A stretch of 64,000 bases of DNA from Ignavibacteriales bacterium (lineage in GTDB: Bacteria; Bacteroidota; Ignavibacteria; Ignavibacteriales; Ignavibacteriaceae): the NCBI GenBank assembly GCA_015709675.1, contig CP054182.1, positions 1,653,448-1,717,447 on the forward strand. The letters are read 5' to 3'. Made by a program: the position numbers and the translations under genes. Under the pieces are notes generated by a model that was not told the DNA's origin, searched no databases, and worked only from the letters and a program-made list of their open reading frames with translations. Below, piece by piece: positions 43,910-55,600 of this stretch. Within the stretch, counting starts at the first letter, position 1. Each line of letters opens with the position of its first letter.

Positions 43910-46594
43910 ATGTCTGTTGTCGCTAAAATCCTTCTTTTTGACGACGATCTCCGGTCGTTGAGCCTTCTAACAGATGGCCTGGCCGAGCGTGGTCTGATAC
44001 CGGAAATTAAGCCGGTTAAAACCCTTACGGATTTCGTTAATGCGCTTGACGAGTTTAAACCGGAGGCGGTTTTAATCAATTACCGTCAGAGTTCTTATGA
44101 GAGCCTGACAGCCCTGGCTCTTACGCGGAAAAAGAACCCTCTTTATCCGTTTGTATTCATATTTGCGGATGAACCTGTTCATTACCATCTCAAACACCGT
44201 ATATCTTCACAGCTGGCCAACGAAGAATTCCGTACCCTGAGTGAATCAGTTAAAGGCATATTCGATGACATCAGTCAGAGAAAGTCAATGGAACAGCGGC
44301 AGCATCTCGCGGATACCGAACTGGCTCTTGAAAAGGAAAAGGAAGAAGCAGCCCGCGGAATCCTGAAAAGCTCCCCTTCTCTGATTCTTCTTTACGATAA
44401 GGAGGGGAATTATATCGAACGTTATCTTTCCCCCGATTCTCCATTTGCTTATCCTGCGCCGGAATTTTTCGAAAAGAACCTGAATGATATCCTGAACAGC
44501 GGCGATGTCGTAAAAATAAAAGAATTAACAGGCAAAGGTTTTGAGTTCTATGAATTCACAACCGGATCAGGTGCTGATAAACGGGTGCTCATGCTTCAGG
44601 TGCTTACCACCAGCCAGGAGCAGCTGATTCTTTATGTAGCGGATATAACCCGTGAAAGAGCACTTGCAGGTGAACTCCGGAATCTGAAGCAGCTTATCAG
44701 CAGTTCGGCCAGTCAGTATATACTCCTGAACGGATCATGGGGCATTGAGCTGGTTTCACAGGGAATCGAGCAATTCCTTGGATGGGGAGAGGGGATTAAA
44801 AGCAGAAGTATTGATGACCTCCTTCCCGATCTGGTTCCGGGGCTGACCGCCCAGCAGGTCGCTATAGGGCTTGAACTTGATTCATCCTGGACTGAAGTGT
44901 ATCAGTACCGGAGTGAAGATAAAAAAGAAAAGATGGCTGCAGTTTCAGCAAACAAAGTTGAGTCCGGCGGTAACCTTGCGGCAATCCTCATCTCTATAAC
45001 CGATCTTTCGGAGTGGAAAGAACGGGAAAATGAGTTCAGGCTTGATTCCGCCAAGTACCGCGCAATTACGGAAAATCTCAATCTGGGCATTATTGCCCTG
45101 CGCGATCATCGTATATATTACGCGAATGAGTTCTTTTGCAGTCTTCTTGAGATGAAAGCAGAGGCGGTGATAGGATCCGACTTTAACGAAATACTGGTAA
45201 AGGAAGACCGCAAGCTTTTTGAAGATACCGTTCGCACTCTTCTGGCTGAAGAGAGAACCCATTCAGCGGCAGAACTCCGGCTGATGCATGCAAACGGCAT
45301 TAGTGTGGTAAATACGGAAATCTCACTGAAGCTTTCAAAGTTTGACGGTGCATTTACGATATTCTGCGTCATCAAAGATCAGAGTGAAGCTAAGCTTCAC
45401 GCCATGATTGTTGAAAATCAGATTTCCACATCATCCAATCTCAGCCAGACTTCAAGCACTCCTAAAGAGCATGATCTGAGAACTTCCCTTAACGGTATTA
45501 TCGGATTTGCTGAAATTATCAGAGAACATTTTAAGGATAAAAGCGAAGAGGAGTTCCTCAATATCGCTGATCAGATACTGAATAACGGCAAACATCTGAT
45601 GGAGGTGCTGGAACTTGGTCCTTCGCTTGAAACAGCAAAAGGCCAGCCAATGGCACTGGAGATCAACACCGTTCTTCTTTCTGAACTGCTCTCCAAAACT
45701 CTTGAAAGCGTGAAAGGGGGTAGCAGCAAAAAAGAAATCCGGCTGAACTTCCTTTACAGCACAAAAATTGAAGTTCTCGCTGATGAGAAAAAACTGTATC
45801 AGCTGATCCTTGCACTGATAAAGAATTCTTACGACAGTCCGGTTGAAAGCACCATTAACGTTGAGACGGGTTATGACGGGGCTAAAGGAAAAGCGTATAT
45901 ACGTATTAAGGATTCCGGAATCAGGATAGATGAAAAGTTAGTTCCGCTTCTGTTTAAGCCGATGGCAGGTGAAACTTCCAAAAGATATCCTGAACTGTAC
46001 AAACTCGGTGTTATCGTATATCCCGCTCAGCATCTCATCCAGCAGATGAACGGTGAACTTTCAGTACTTTCAAAGGCGGAGACGGGTGTATCGGTCACGG
46101 TCTATCTGCCGGTCCCTGAAAAGAAGGAATCGGCCAAGGTTAATCTGGGCAATTCACTTGTTGCGGTTTCTACCGAGCTGGTGATGCTCACGGAGCTCAA
46201 TCCTGTGATTCTGATCGTGGAAGATGATCCCGGATGCGCAAAGATGCTCCAGATAACATTCAGAAATCTGACAAAAACCGATATTGCGGTTAACGGTGAT
46301 GAAGCTTTGGATTTTATTGCAGGCCGGGCGGCCACCGGGCAGACCTACGATCTGCTCCTGCTTGATATCGGGCTTCCTCCGCCATGGGACGGCATTCTGC
46401 TCAGGAAGGAAATTCTGACACGGTATCCTCAGTATGAGAATGTGCCGATTCTGGCTGAAACCGCTTTTGCTATGAAGGCGGATGTGAGCAGAATCACCGC
46501 GGCTGGTTTTGACGCATATATTGCAAAGCCGATAGACCGGCGCTATCTTATTAAAACGATGGTTGCCGCTCTCAAGAAATATAACCGGCTCTGA
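43910..46594 (+). CDS. PAS-containing hybrid sensor with degenerate receiver and degenerate ATPase domain
   Basis: The 894-residue cytoplasmic protein starts with a receiver-like domain (acidic Asp11-13), but the phosphoacceptor position is Asn57 (VLINYRQSS). Three PAS-like regions follow (about 145-245, 255-365, 375-500). A HisKA-type H-box with His521 (EHDLRTSLNGIIGF) comes next, then a HATPase-like domain. This has an Asn-box (ALIKNSYDS) but only DSGIRID in place of DxGxG, and no GLGL box (LGVIVYPAQH instead). The chain ends in a normal receiver with Asp819 (LLLLDIGLP) and KPID. It may therefore take phosphate from another kinase more than make it. It stands alone behind the terminator, and no membrane helix is present. 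Confidence 0.8.
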   Translation: MSVVAKILLFDDDLRSLSLLTDGLAERGLIPEIKPVKTLTDFVNALDEFKPEAVLINYRQSSYESLTALALTRKKNPLYPFVFIFADEPVHYHLKHRISSQLANEEFRTLSESVKGIFDDISQRKSMEQRQHLADTELALEKEKEEAARGILKSSPSLILLYDKEGNYIERYLSPDSPFAYPAPEFFEKNLNDILNSGDVVKIKELTGKGFEFYEFTTGSGADKRVLMLQVLTTSQEQLILYVADITRERALAGELRNLKQLISSSASQYILLNGSWGIELVSQGIEQFLGWGEGIKSRSIDDLLPDLVPGLTAQQVAIGLELDSSWTEVYQYRSEDKKEKMAAVSANKVESGGNLAAILISITDLSEWKERENEFRLDSAKYRAITENLNLGIIALRDHRIYYANEFFCSLLEMKAEAVIGSDFNEILVKEDRKLFEDTVRTLLAEERTHSAAELRLMHANGISVVNTEISLKLSKFDGAFTIFCVIKDQSEAKLHAMIVENQISTSSNLSQTSSTPKEHDLRTSLNGIIGFAEIIREHFKDKSEEEFLNIADQILNNGKHLMEVLELGPSLETAKGQPMALEINTVLLSELLSKTLESVKGGSSKKEIRLNFLYSTKIEVLADEKKLYQLILALIKNSYDSPVESTINVETGYDGAKGKAYIRIKDSGIRIDEKLVPLLFKPMAGETSKRYPELYKLGVIVYPAQHLIQQMNGELSVLSKAETGVSVTVYLPVPEKKESAKVNLGNSLVAVSTELVMLTELNPVILIVEDDPGCAKMLQITFRNLTKTDIAVNGDEALDFIAGRAATGQTYDLLLLDIGLPPPWDGILLRKEILTRYPQYENVPILAETAFAMKADVSRITAAGFDAYIAKPIDRRYLIKTMVAALKKYNRL

Positions 46595-46683
46595 TTGATT
46601 ATATATCAGGTAAGGGCCGCTATTTCTTTTTCCCGGGGTTAGAAAAAAGGTTAGTGTTTAATTTTAGGTAACGGAACACAGTT

Positions 46684-49600
46684 ATGATTAAGCGATTTTT
46701 AGTTATCGTGCTGATGATGGTGCTCTCCATCTCATGTAATGAAGACACCACCGTCGGGCCGGAAACCCCCGGGGGGGGGACAACCGTCAGTATTATCCTC
46801 CTTGCTCCTGCCGGAGGGGAATCCTATAAGGCTGGTGAATCGAGACCAATCCGCTGGACAAGCAATACCACGAATAATATAAAAATTGAGTTCAGCTCAG
46901 ACGGCGGAACCACTTTTCAGACCATTGCCGCTTCAGTGGCGAATCTTGGTATATATAACTGGACCGTTCCGAACACTCCCTCAGCAATCTGCCTTATCCG
47001 TGTTTCCGATGCCTCAAATGCTTCCGTTAACGACGTAACCGATAATTTTTTCTCGATAGTTACCAATGTTCAGAAAACCCTTACGCTCATCCGGCCAAAC
47101 GGCGGCGATACCCTGATTGCAGGAAGCAGTTATCAGGTACAGTGGACCTCAGCCAATGTTGCAAATGTATCCCTTTCCTGGTCTTCTGATAACGGGGTTT
47201 CCTGGAATGTTATTGCAAACAGTTACCCCGCAGACTCAGCTAAGTACACCTGGTCACCGGTGCCTAATATTATTTCCTCTGACTGCAGATTTAAGATTAC
47301 TGAAACCGGAACCGATACCGTTGCCGATGTAAGTGAAAACCGGTTCACCATACGTAACTCACAGGCGGTTACGGTGCTCTCTCCCAATTCCGGTGAGACT
47401 CTCATTAAAGGTTCATCTCATATTATTTCATGGACCGCGACCGATATCAGCAGTGTTAAGATTGAATACTCAACCAATGACGGCAGTACCTGGAGCACGA
47501 TAACTGCTTCGACAACCAATGACGGAAGTTTTGACTGGAATCCGATTCCGAATATATCAACAGATCAGGCAAGAATCAGAATTTCCGATGCCGCTGACGG
47601 AACGCCATTTGATTTATCAGACGGTCCTTTTTCTATTGCTGACCAGCCGTCAATTTCAGTGCTTACTCCGGGCAATGGTGAGACTCTTACCGCCGGATCA
47701 AGGGTAAGCATTACCTGGAGTTCAACCGGAAAATCTTCCCGGGGTGAGGACGAAGTACGCGTGAATAAACAGGGAAATCAGTCTCTGGTTAATAACGTAT
47801 CAATTGCATATTCAACCAATAACGGAGTTTCCTGGATAAGTATCGTCTCCAGTATTCCGAATACCGGAAGTTATTCATGGGATCCGGTGCCAAATACCGT
47901 TACATCAACCGGCAAGATTCGTGTACGTGATGTATCAGACTCAACAGTATTCGGACTGTCACCCGGCAGCTTTTCCATTGTTCCGGCTCCGGTGAAATCT
48001 GTTACGGTACTTACACCAAACGGAGGTGAAGTCTGGGGTGCAGGTACAGATCAGTTTATCACGTGGAATAGTTCAAACATTACCTACGTAAGAATCGAAT
48101 TAAGCACAAACGGCGGACAATCATGGTCCACGCTTGCCAGCAATATTGAGGCATCAAACGGTTCGTATGCCTGGCTCGGAATTCCGAGTACCCCTTCTCA
48201 AAACTGCAAAATCAGAATCAGCGAAAGTCCGGTTGCATCGGTAACAGATCAGAGCGATAATGCGTTTACCATCGCACCGCAGCAGTATATAACGCTTACG
48301 GCTCCAGACGGCGGTGAGGTTCTTACCACGGGAGGCAGTTCCAATATAACCTGGGTTTCAGAGAATATTGAAAATGTAAAATTAGAATACACAACCAATA
48401 ACGGTTTTACCTGGAGTGTTATTACCAACTCAACCGAAAGTGACGGATTCTTTACCTGGACACCGGTACCGGAAGTGTTTTCCACGAACTGCAGAGTAAG
48501 AATCAGTGACGCTTCAGACGGAGTGCCCTCTGACGTGAGCAATGGTATATTCAGCATTCTTGCAGAACCGGAGATAAAGGTTACTGCTCCGAACGGCGGC
48601 GAGAGAATTCAGTCCGGCTCAGTATATGAAATTAAGTGGGTTACCAGCACTCCCGGCGGCAGCGCGAGAAGCAGCAGAAGAAACACCGTAAAGGAAAATG
48701 ATAATCCGGGCGTGCAGAATGTCCGTATAGAGTTTTCAACCGACGGCGGCGCTGTATGGAGCAATATCACTGCATCCGTGCCGAACAACGGCGTATATAT
48801 CTGGAATCCGGTCCCGAATATCAGTTCAGCCCTCTGTAAAATCAGAATCAGTGATGCTGCTGACGGATATCCGACCGATCAGTCTGACTCGGCATTTGTT
48901 GTGTTTAATCAGAGCGTACAGCAAATTACTATCACCGCGCCAAACGGCGGCGAACAGTTAACAGCCGGAGGAGTGACCGGTATATCCTGGACTTCAACCG
49001 GTGTATCTGCCGTTAACATTGAGTTTACCACTAATAACGGCGTGAACTGGTCATCAGTTGCTGCCAATATCCCAAGCACCGGTTTTTATTCATGGAATCC
49101 GGTTCCTGTTGTTTCATCCAATAACTGCCGTATCCGCATCAGTGATGCAGTTGACAGCATACCTTCGGTCACAAGCGCATCAACATTCACCATACTGCCG
49201 CAGCCGACCGTATCAGTTCTTTCTCCAGCGGGCGGTGAGGTTTTATACAGCGGAACAACACATACCATACGCTGGACAAGTGAAGGGCTGCCTAAGGTAA
49301 AACTTGAACTCACTACCAATAATGGTTCTGCATGGACGGTGATTACAGACAGCACCGAAAGTGACGGTTCCTATGAATGGACCGTTCCTTCTCTGGCTTC
49401 ATCACTTTGTAAAATCCGTGTGAGCGCCCCTCAGGGAGGAATACCCTCATCAGTTTCCAATGCGGTATTTACCATCACGAATACCCTGCCTCAGAGCATT
49501 CAGGTAGTAAAGCCGAATGGCGGCGAAACATTTTATGCCGGTGTTCCTAATCAGATAACCTGGAATAGTTCAGGTGTTGATACCGTAAAGATTGAATATT

Positions 49601-52600
49601 CAACCAATAACGGCGTAAACTGGCTGACTGTAGTTAATAAAACCGCGAGCAGCGGATCATATATATGGTCAAATCTGCCTGCACTTACCTCCGCAAACGC
49701 GAAAATCCGCATCAGTGATGCCGCAGACGCCACTCCTTCAGATGAAAGTGATGCAGTATTCACCATAGCTGTTGAGCCTCAGTTACAGGTGACCTCGCCA
49801 AACGGCGGAGAAAGTATTCTGGCCGGTTCGGCTTATGCCATTACCTGGAGTACCATTCTTTCTAAATCAGCTGAAACGATCACTGCGGTAAATATTGAAT
49901 TTTCGACTGATGCCGGGCTGAACTGGTCGCAGCTTGCCCAGTCAGTTCCGAATACAGGAACGTATAGCTGGAACCCGGTTCCGAATATCTCTAGCACAAC
50001 CTGCCGTATTAAAATCAGTGATGCGGCTGACGGAGTGCCGGCGGATATGTCAGACAGCAATTTTACCGTATATAACGTATCCCTGCAGAGTATTACTGTT
50101 ACCGCGCCAAACGGCGGTGAAGTTCTTCAGCCGGGTTCAAGTTTTAATATTACCTGGAACAGTTCAGGTATCTCATTTGTCAATATCGAGCTGACAACCA
50201 ACAACGGACTCAACTGGAGTACAATTGCAGCCAATACAGAAAGTGACGGATTCTTCCAGTGGGTTCCTGCTTCAACTATTGCCTCAACAAACTGTAAAGT
50301 GAGAATTTATGACGCTGTTGACAGTCTACCGGTTGATGAGAGCAATGCAACGTTTACGATACTGCAGTCACCAACCGTAACGGTGCTTTCTCCAAACGGC
50401 GGTGAGCAGCTTACAGCAGGAGCTCCCTATCTGATTCAGTGGAACTCTCAGAATATCGGCGCCGTAAAGATTGCATTCTCCTCCAATAACGGTGCAACGT
50501 GGAATTCCATAATTGACAGTACCGAGAGTGACGGCCAGTATATATGGACGGTTCCGAATGTAAGTTCAGCACTCTGCAAGATCAGAATCAGCAATCAGAC
50601 AGACGGATTCCCGCAGGATGAGTCGGATAACAGTTTCTCCATAACTACGGCTTCACCTCAGAGTATTACGGTCACCTCTCCGAATGGCGGTGAGAACTAT
50701 TCCGCCGGTTCGGCACAGGTGATTAACTGGACCAGTTCCGGAGTTGATTCTGTCAAAATAGAATATACAACGAACAACGGTGTTAACTGGACAGTCATAG
50801 CCGGAAGTACCGAAAGTGACGGTTCGTATTTGTGGAGTCCTCTCCCTTCTGTTACATCTGCTAATATGAAGGTAAGAATCAGCGATGCATCAGACGGAGT
50901 TCCTTCAGATGAGAGTGACGCAGTATTCAGTATAGCGCCTGATCCGGTCATTGCCGTACTTTCACCGAACGGAAGTGAAATCTGGAGGACCGGTTCAGTT
51001 GAAAATATAACCTGGAATTCCTCGAATCTTGACAGTGTCAGGATAGAGTTTACCACCAATAACGGAGCAACCTGGACTCTTATTGCCGCAAAAGCTCCTT
51101 CTTCAGGTATATATCAGTGGACTATTCCGAATCTGAACTCACAGCTCTGCAAAGTGAGAATCAGTGATCCTGCTGACGGCGTACCGTCAGACATCTCTGA
51201 TGATAATTTTATCATTACATCTGCAGTTCTTCAGAGTATCTCCGTAACAAAACCAAACGGCAGTGAGATAATCACCTCAGGTGTGCCTTACGAGATTACC
51301 TGGAACAACAGCGGACTTGACAGCGTAAAGATTGAGTACACCACGAACAACGGCCAGACCTGGTCAACCATAGTGAGCGGTACTCAGCCGGACGGTTCAT
51401 ATTTCTGGACAACTGTTCCTGCAATCAACTCATCAAACGCAAAGATCAGGGTATCTGACGCGTTTGACGGAACTCCGGTTGACGAAAGTGATGCGGTATT
51501 CACCATCCGAACAGAGCCTACCCTGACCCTTACTGCTCCGAACGGAGGAGACAGCATTCTTGCCGGGTCAGTATATACCATCACCTGGTCAACACTGCTT
51601 AATAGAAACATTGAATCAGTTACCGCGGTAAAGCTTGAGTTCTCAACTGATGCAGGCCTGACCTGGAGTCAGATAGCCGCTTCTGCTCCGAACACGGGCA
51701 GCTATAGCTGGAATCCGGTACCGAATGTATCAAGCACCACCTGCCGGATCAAGATCAGCGATGCACAGGACGGAGTGCCTGCGGATATGTCTGATAACAA
51801 TTTTACGGTGTATAACGTCTCGCTACAGACCATAACGGTCAATACGCCCAACGGCGGAGAAATTATCCAGCCGGGCAGCACATTCAATATTACCTGGTCG
51901 AGCAGCGGAATTGCAAATGTAACAATCGAACTGACCACCAATAATGGACTCACCTGGTCATCCATCGTGAGCAATACCCCAAGTGACGGACTGCATCCCT
52001 GGACCCCTGCTTCGGGTATCTCTTCCACAAACTGCAAAATCAGGATTTATGATGCAGCCGACAGCATTCCTTCAGATGCAAGCAATGCCGCGTTTACAAT
52101 TATCTCCTCACCAGCATTGAATATTCTTTCCCCGAATGGCGGAGAAGTATATACATCAGGAAGCCAGCAGACGGTAACCTGGACATCGCAAAATGTCGCG
52201 AATGTTAAGATTGAGTTTACTTCAAATAACGGTGCAACCTGGGATGAAGTGATTGCCTCGACACCGAGTGACGGAGTGCATCAGTGGACCGTTCCTGCCG
52301 GAATCAGTTCTGTGCTTTGCAAAATCCGGGTCACTGATGCGGTGAACGGCAGTCCCTCTGATGTTTCTGAAGAGGTGTTCACTGTTGTTCCTGCTCAGAG
52401 CGTAACAGTTACCTCGCCAAACGGAGGGGAAACGCTGATTACCGGAACCAATCAGGTAATTACCTGGACCAGCACAGAGATTGACTTTGTAAAGATTGAA
52501 TATACAACCAACAACGGAGTCAACTGGACTGCCATCTCGGCAAGCACGGAAAGCGACGGATCCTATCTGTGGAGTCCGGTGCCATCAGTGATAACGACTA

Positions 52601-55600
52601 ATGCGAAGATCAGGATTAGTGATGCCTCTGATGGAACACCAGCTGATCAGAGCGATGCTGTGTTCAGTATATCAGCAGATCCGGTGGTAGAAGTAATTTC
52701 ACCAAACGGGGGTGAAACCCTTCTGACCGGAGCGGTGCAGAATATCCTCTGGAGTTCATCAAATCTTGATAATGTTAAGATTGAGTTCACCACCAACAAC
52801 GGTTCAAGCTGGACGGTCATCGCTGCAACCACACCTTCAACCGGTACCTATGCATGGACCGTACCAAATGTAAACTCACTGCTCTGTAAAGTAAGAATAA
52901 GCGATCCTGCAGACGGAGAGCCGTTTGATATATCCAACGGCAGCTTTACGATAAGCAATGTTCCGGTTCAGACGGTAAGAGTAAGTTCACCAAACGGCGG
53001 TGAAACTGTTACATCAGGCATTCCATACGAGATTACCTGGAACAACAGCGGATTGGACAGCGTAAAGATAGAATACAGCACAAACAATGGCCAGACCTGG
53101 TCAACCATCGTGAGCGGAACACAGCCGGATGGTTCATACTTCTGGACAACTGTTCCAACAATCAACTCATCAAACGCAAAGATCAGAGTATCTGACGCAT
53201 TTGACGGAACTCCGGTTGACGAAAGTGACGCAGTGTTCAGCATTACAACTGAACCAACACTGCAGCTGACAGCGCCAAATGGCGGTGAAAGTATTTCAGC
53301 CGGTTCTGTCTATACCATAACCTGGACAACTCTGCTCAGCAGGATGACGGAAAATGTAACAGCCGTGAAACTTGAATTCTCAACTGATGCAGGCCTGACC
53401 TGGAGCCAGATAGCTGCATCCGTACCTAATACCGGCAGCTATAGCTGGAATCCGGTACCAAATGTATCAAGCACCGCATGCCGGATTAAAATCAGTGATG
53501 CTGTTGACGGATCACCGGCGGATATGTCCGATAATAATTTTACCGTATATAATGTAGCGCAGCAGTCAGTAACCGTTACGGCACCAAACGGCGGTGAAAT
53601 TATTCAGCCGGGAAGCACCTATAACATTACCTGGTCAAGCAGTGGTATATCATCGGTCGGAATACAGCTCACCACGAATAATGGTCTGACATGGAGCACC
53701 ATAATTAGCAGTACCGAAAGCGACGGTTTCTATCAGTGGGTTCCGGCATCCAGCATTGCATCCACCAACTGCAAGGTTCGGATTTATGATGCTACGGACA
53801 GTCTGCCGGTAGATGAAAGCAATGCATCCTTTACTATACTTGCTTCACCTGCAGTTACGGTTCTCACCCCAAATGGCGGTGAAGCGCTGAACTCCGGTTC
53901 ACAATATGCTATAACCTGGAACTCTCAGAGCATCGAAAAGGTGAAGATTGAATTTACCTCGAATAACGGTGCATCGTGGACTTTCATTGATTCTGTAACC
54001 AGCAACGGTCAGTATCTCTGGACGGTACCTGCTGTTACTTCAGTTCTTTGTAAAATACGGGTGAGCGATCTTGCCAACGGCTTCCCGCAGGATGTTTCGG
54101 ATGAAGTGTTCTCCGTAACCACTGCGGCTCCGCAAAGTATTGCAATAACTTCACCAAACGGCGGAGAGGTTCTCGCTTCAGGAGCGAACCGCCTGATAAG
54201 CTGGACAAGCAGCGGTGTGGATTTCGTAGAAATCGAATATACTACAAACAATGGTGTGGACTGGAATACGATTACCGCTATAACCGAGAGTGACGGTGCT
54301 TATTTATGGAGTCCGGTACCTTCAGTTGTAACTAATAATGCACGCATCAGAATTTCTGACGCTGCTGACGGAACACCGGAAGATCTGAGTGATGCAGTAT
54401 TCAGCATAGCACCTGATCCGGTGGTAGAAGTAATTTCACCAAACGGAGGTGAGACGCTTCTGACCGGAGCGGTGCAGAATATACTTTGGAGTTCCTCAAA
54501 TCTTGATAATGTTAAGATTGAGTTCACCACCAACAATGGTTCAAGCTGGACTGTTATAGCAGCAACCACACCTTCAACCGGTACATACGCATGGACCATA
54601 CCGAATGTTAACTCACTGTTGTGCAAGATCCGCATCAGCGATCCGGCCGATGGAGAGCCATTTGATATATCCAACGCTACATTTACGATCAGTAATGTAC
54701 CTGTTCAGACAGTAAGAGTTTCCTCACCCAATGGCGGAGAGACAGTAACTTCCGGTATTCCTTATGAGATTACCTGGAACAACAGCGGCCTTGACAGCGT
54801 AAAGATTGAGTACACCACGAACAACGGCCAGACCTGGTCAACCATCGTGAGCGGAACTCAGCCGGATGGTTCCTACTTCTGGACGAACGTTCCTGCAACT
54901 AATTCTTCAAATGCAAAAATCCGCATTAGCGACGCAGCGGACGGCACACCAACCGATGAGTCTGATGCAGTATTCACCATCAGAACCGAACCGACACTTA
55001 CCCTGACTGCACCAAACGGTGGTGACAGTATCCTTGCAGGATCTGTATATACTATCACCTGGTCAACAGCCCTGAGCAGAATGACCGAAAGCGTAACTGC
55101 GGTTAAGCTTGAGTTCTCTACAAACTCAGGACTGACGTGGAGCCAGATTACAAACTCAGCACCAAATACCGGCAGTTACAGCTGGAACCCGGTGCCTAAT
55201 GTCTCCAGCACAACCTGCCGCATCAAGATCAGTGATGCCGAGGACGGAACACCTGCTGATATGTCCGATAATAACTTTACGGTGTATAATGCAGTCCAGC
55301 AGTCAGTAACGGTTACTGCTCCGAACGGCGGAGAGATTATTCAGCCGGGCAGTACCTTTAACATCACCTGGTCAGGCAGCAATATATCAAATGTCGCAAT
55401 TCAGCTGACCACAAATAATGGCCTGAACTGGAGCACTATAGTAAGTTCAACTGAAAGTGACGGCTTCTATCAGTGGGTTCCTGCTTCTAACATAGCATCA
55501 ACAAACTGTAAGATCAGAATCTATGATGCAACCGACAGTCTGCCTGTTGATGAGAGTGATGCATCATTCACAATACTTTCTTCACCTGCGGTTACGGTTA

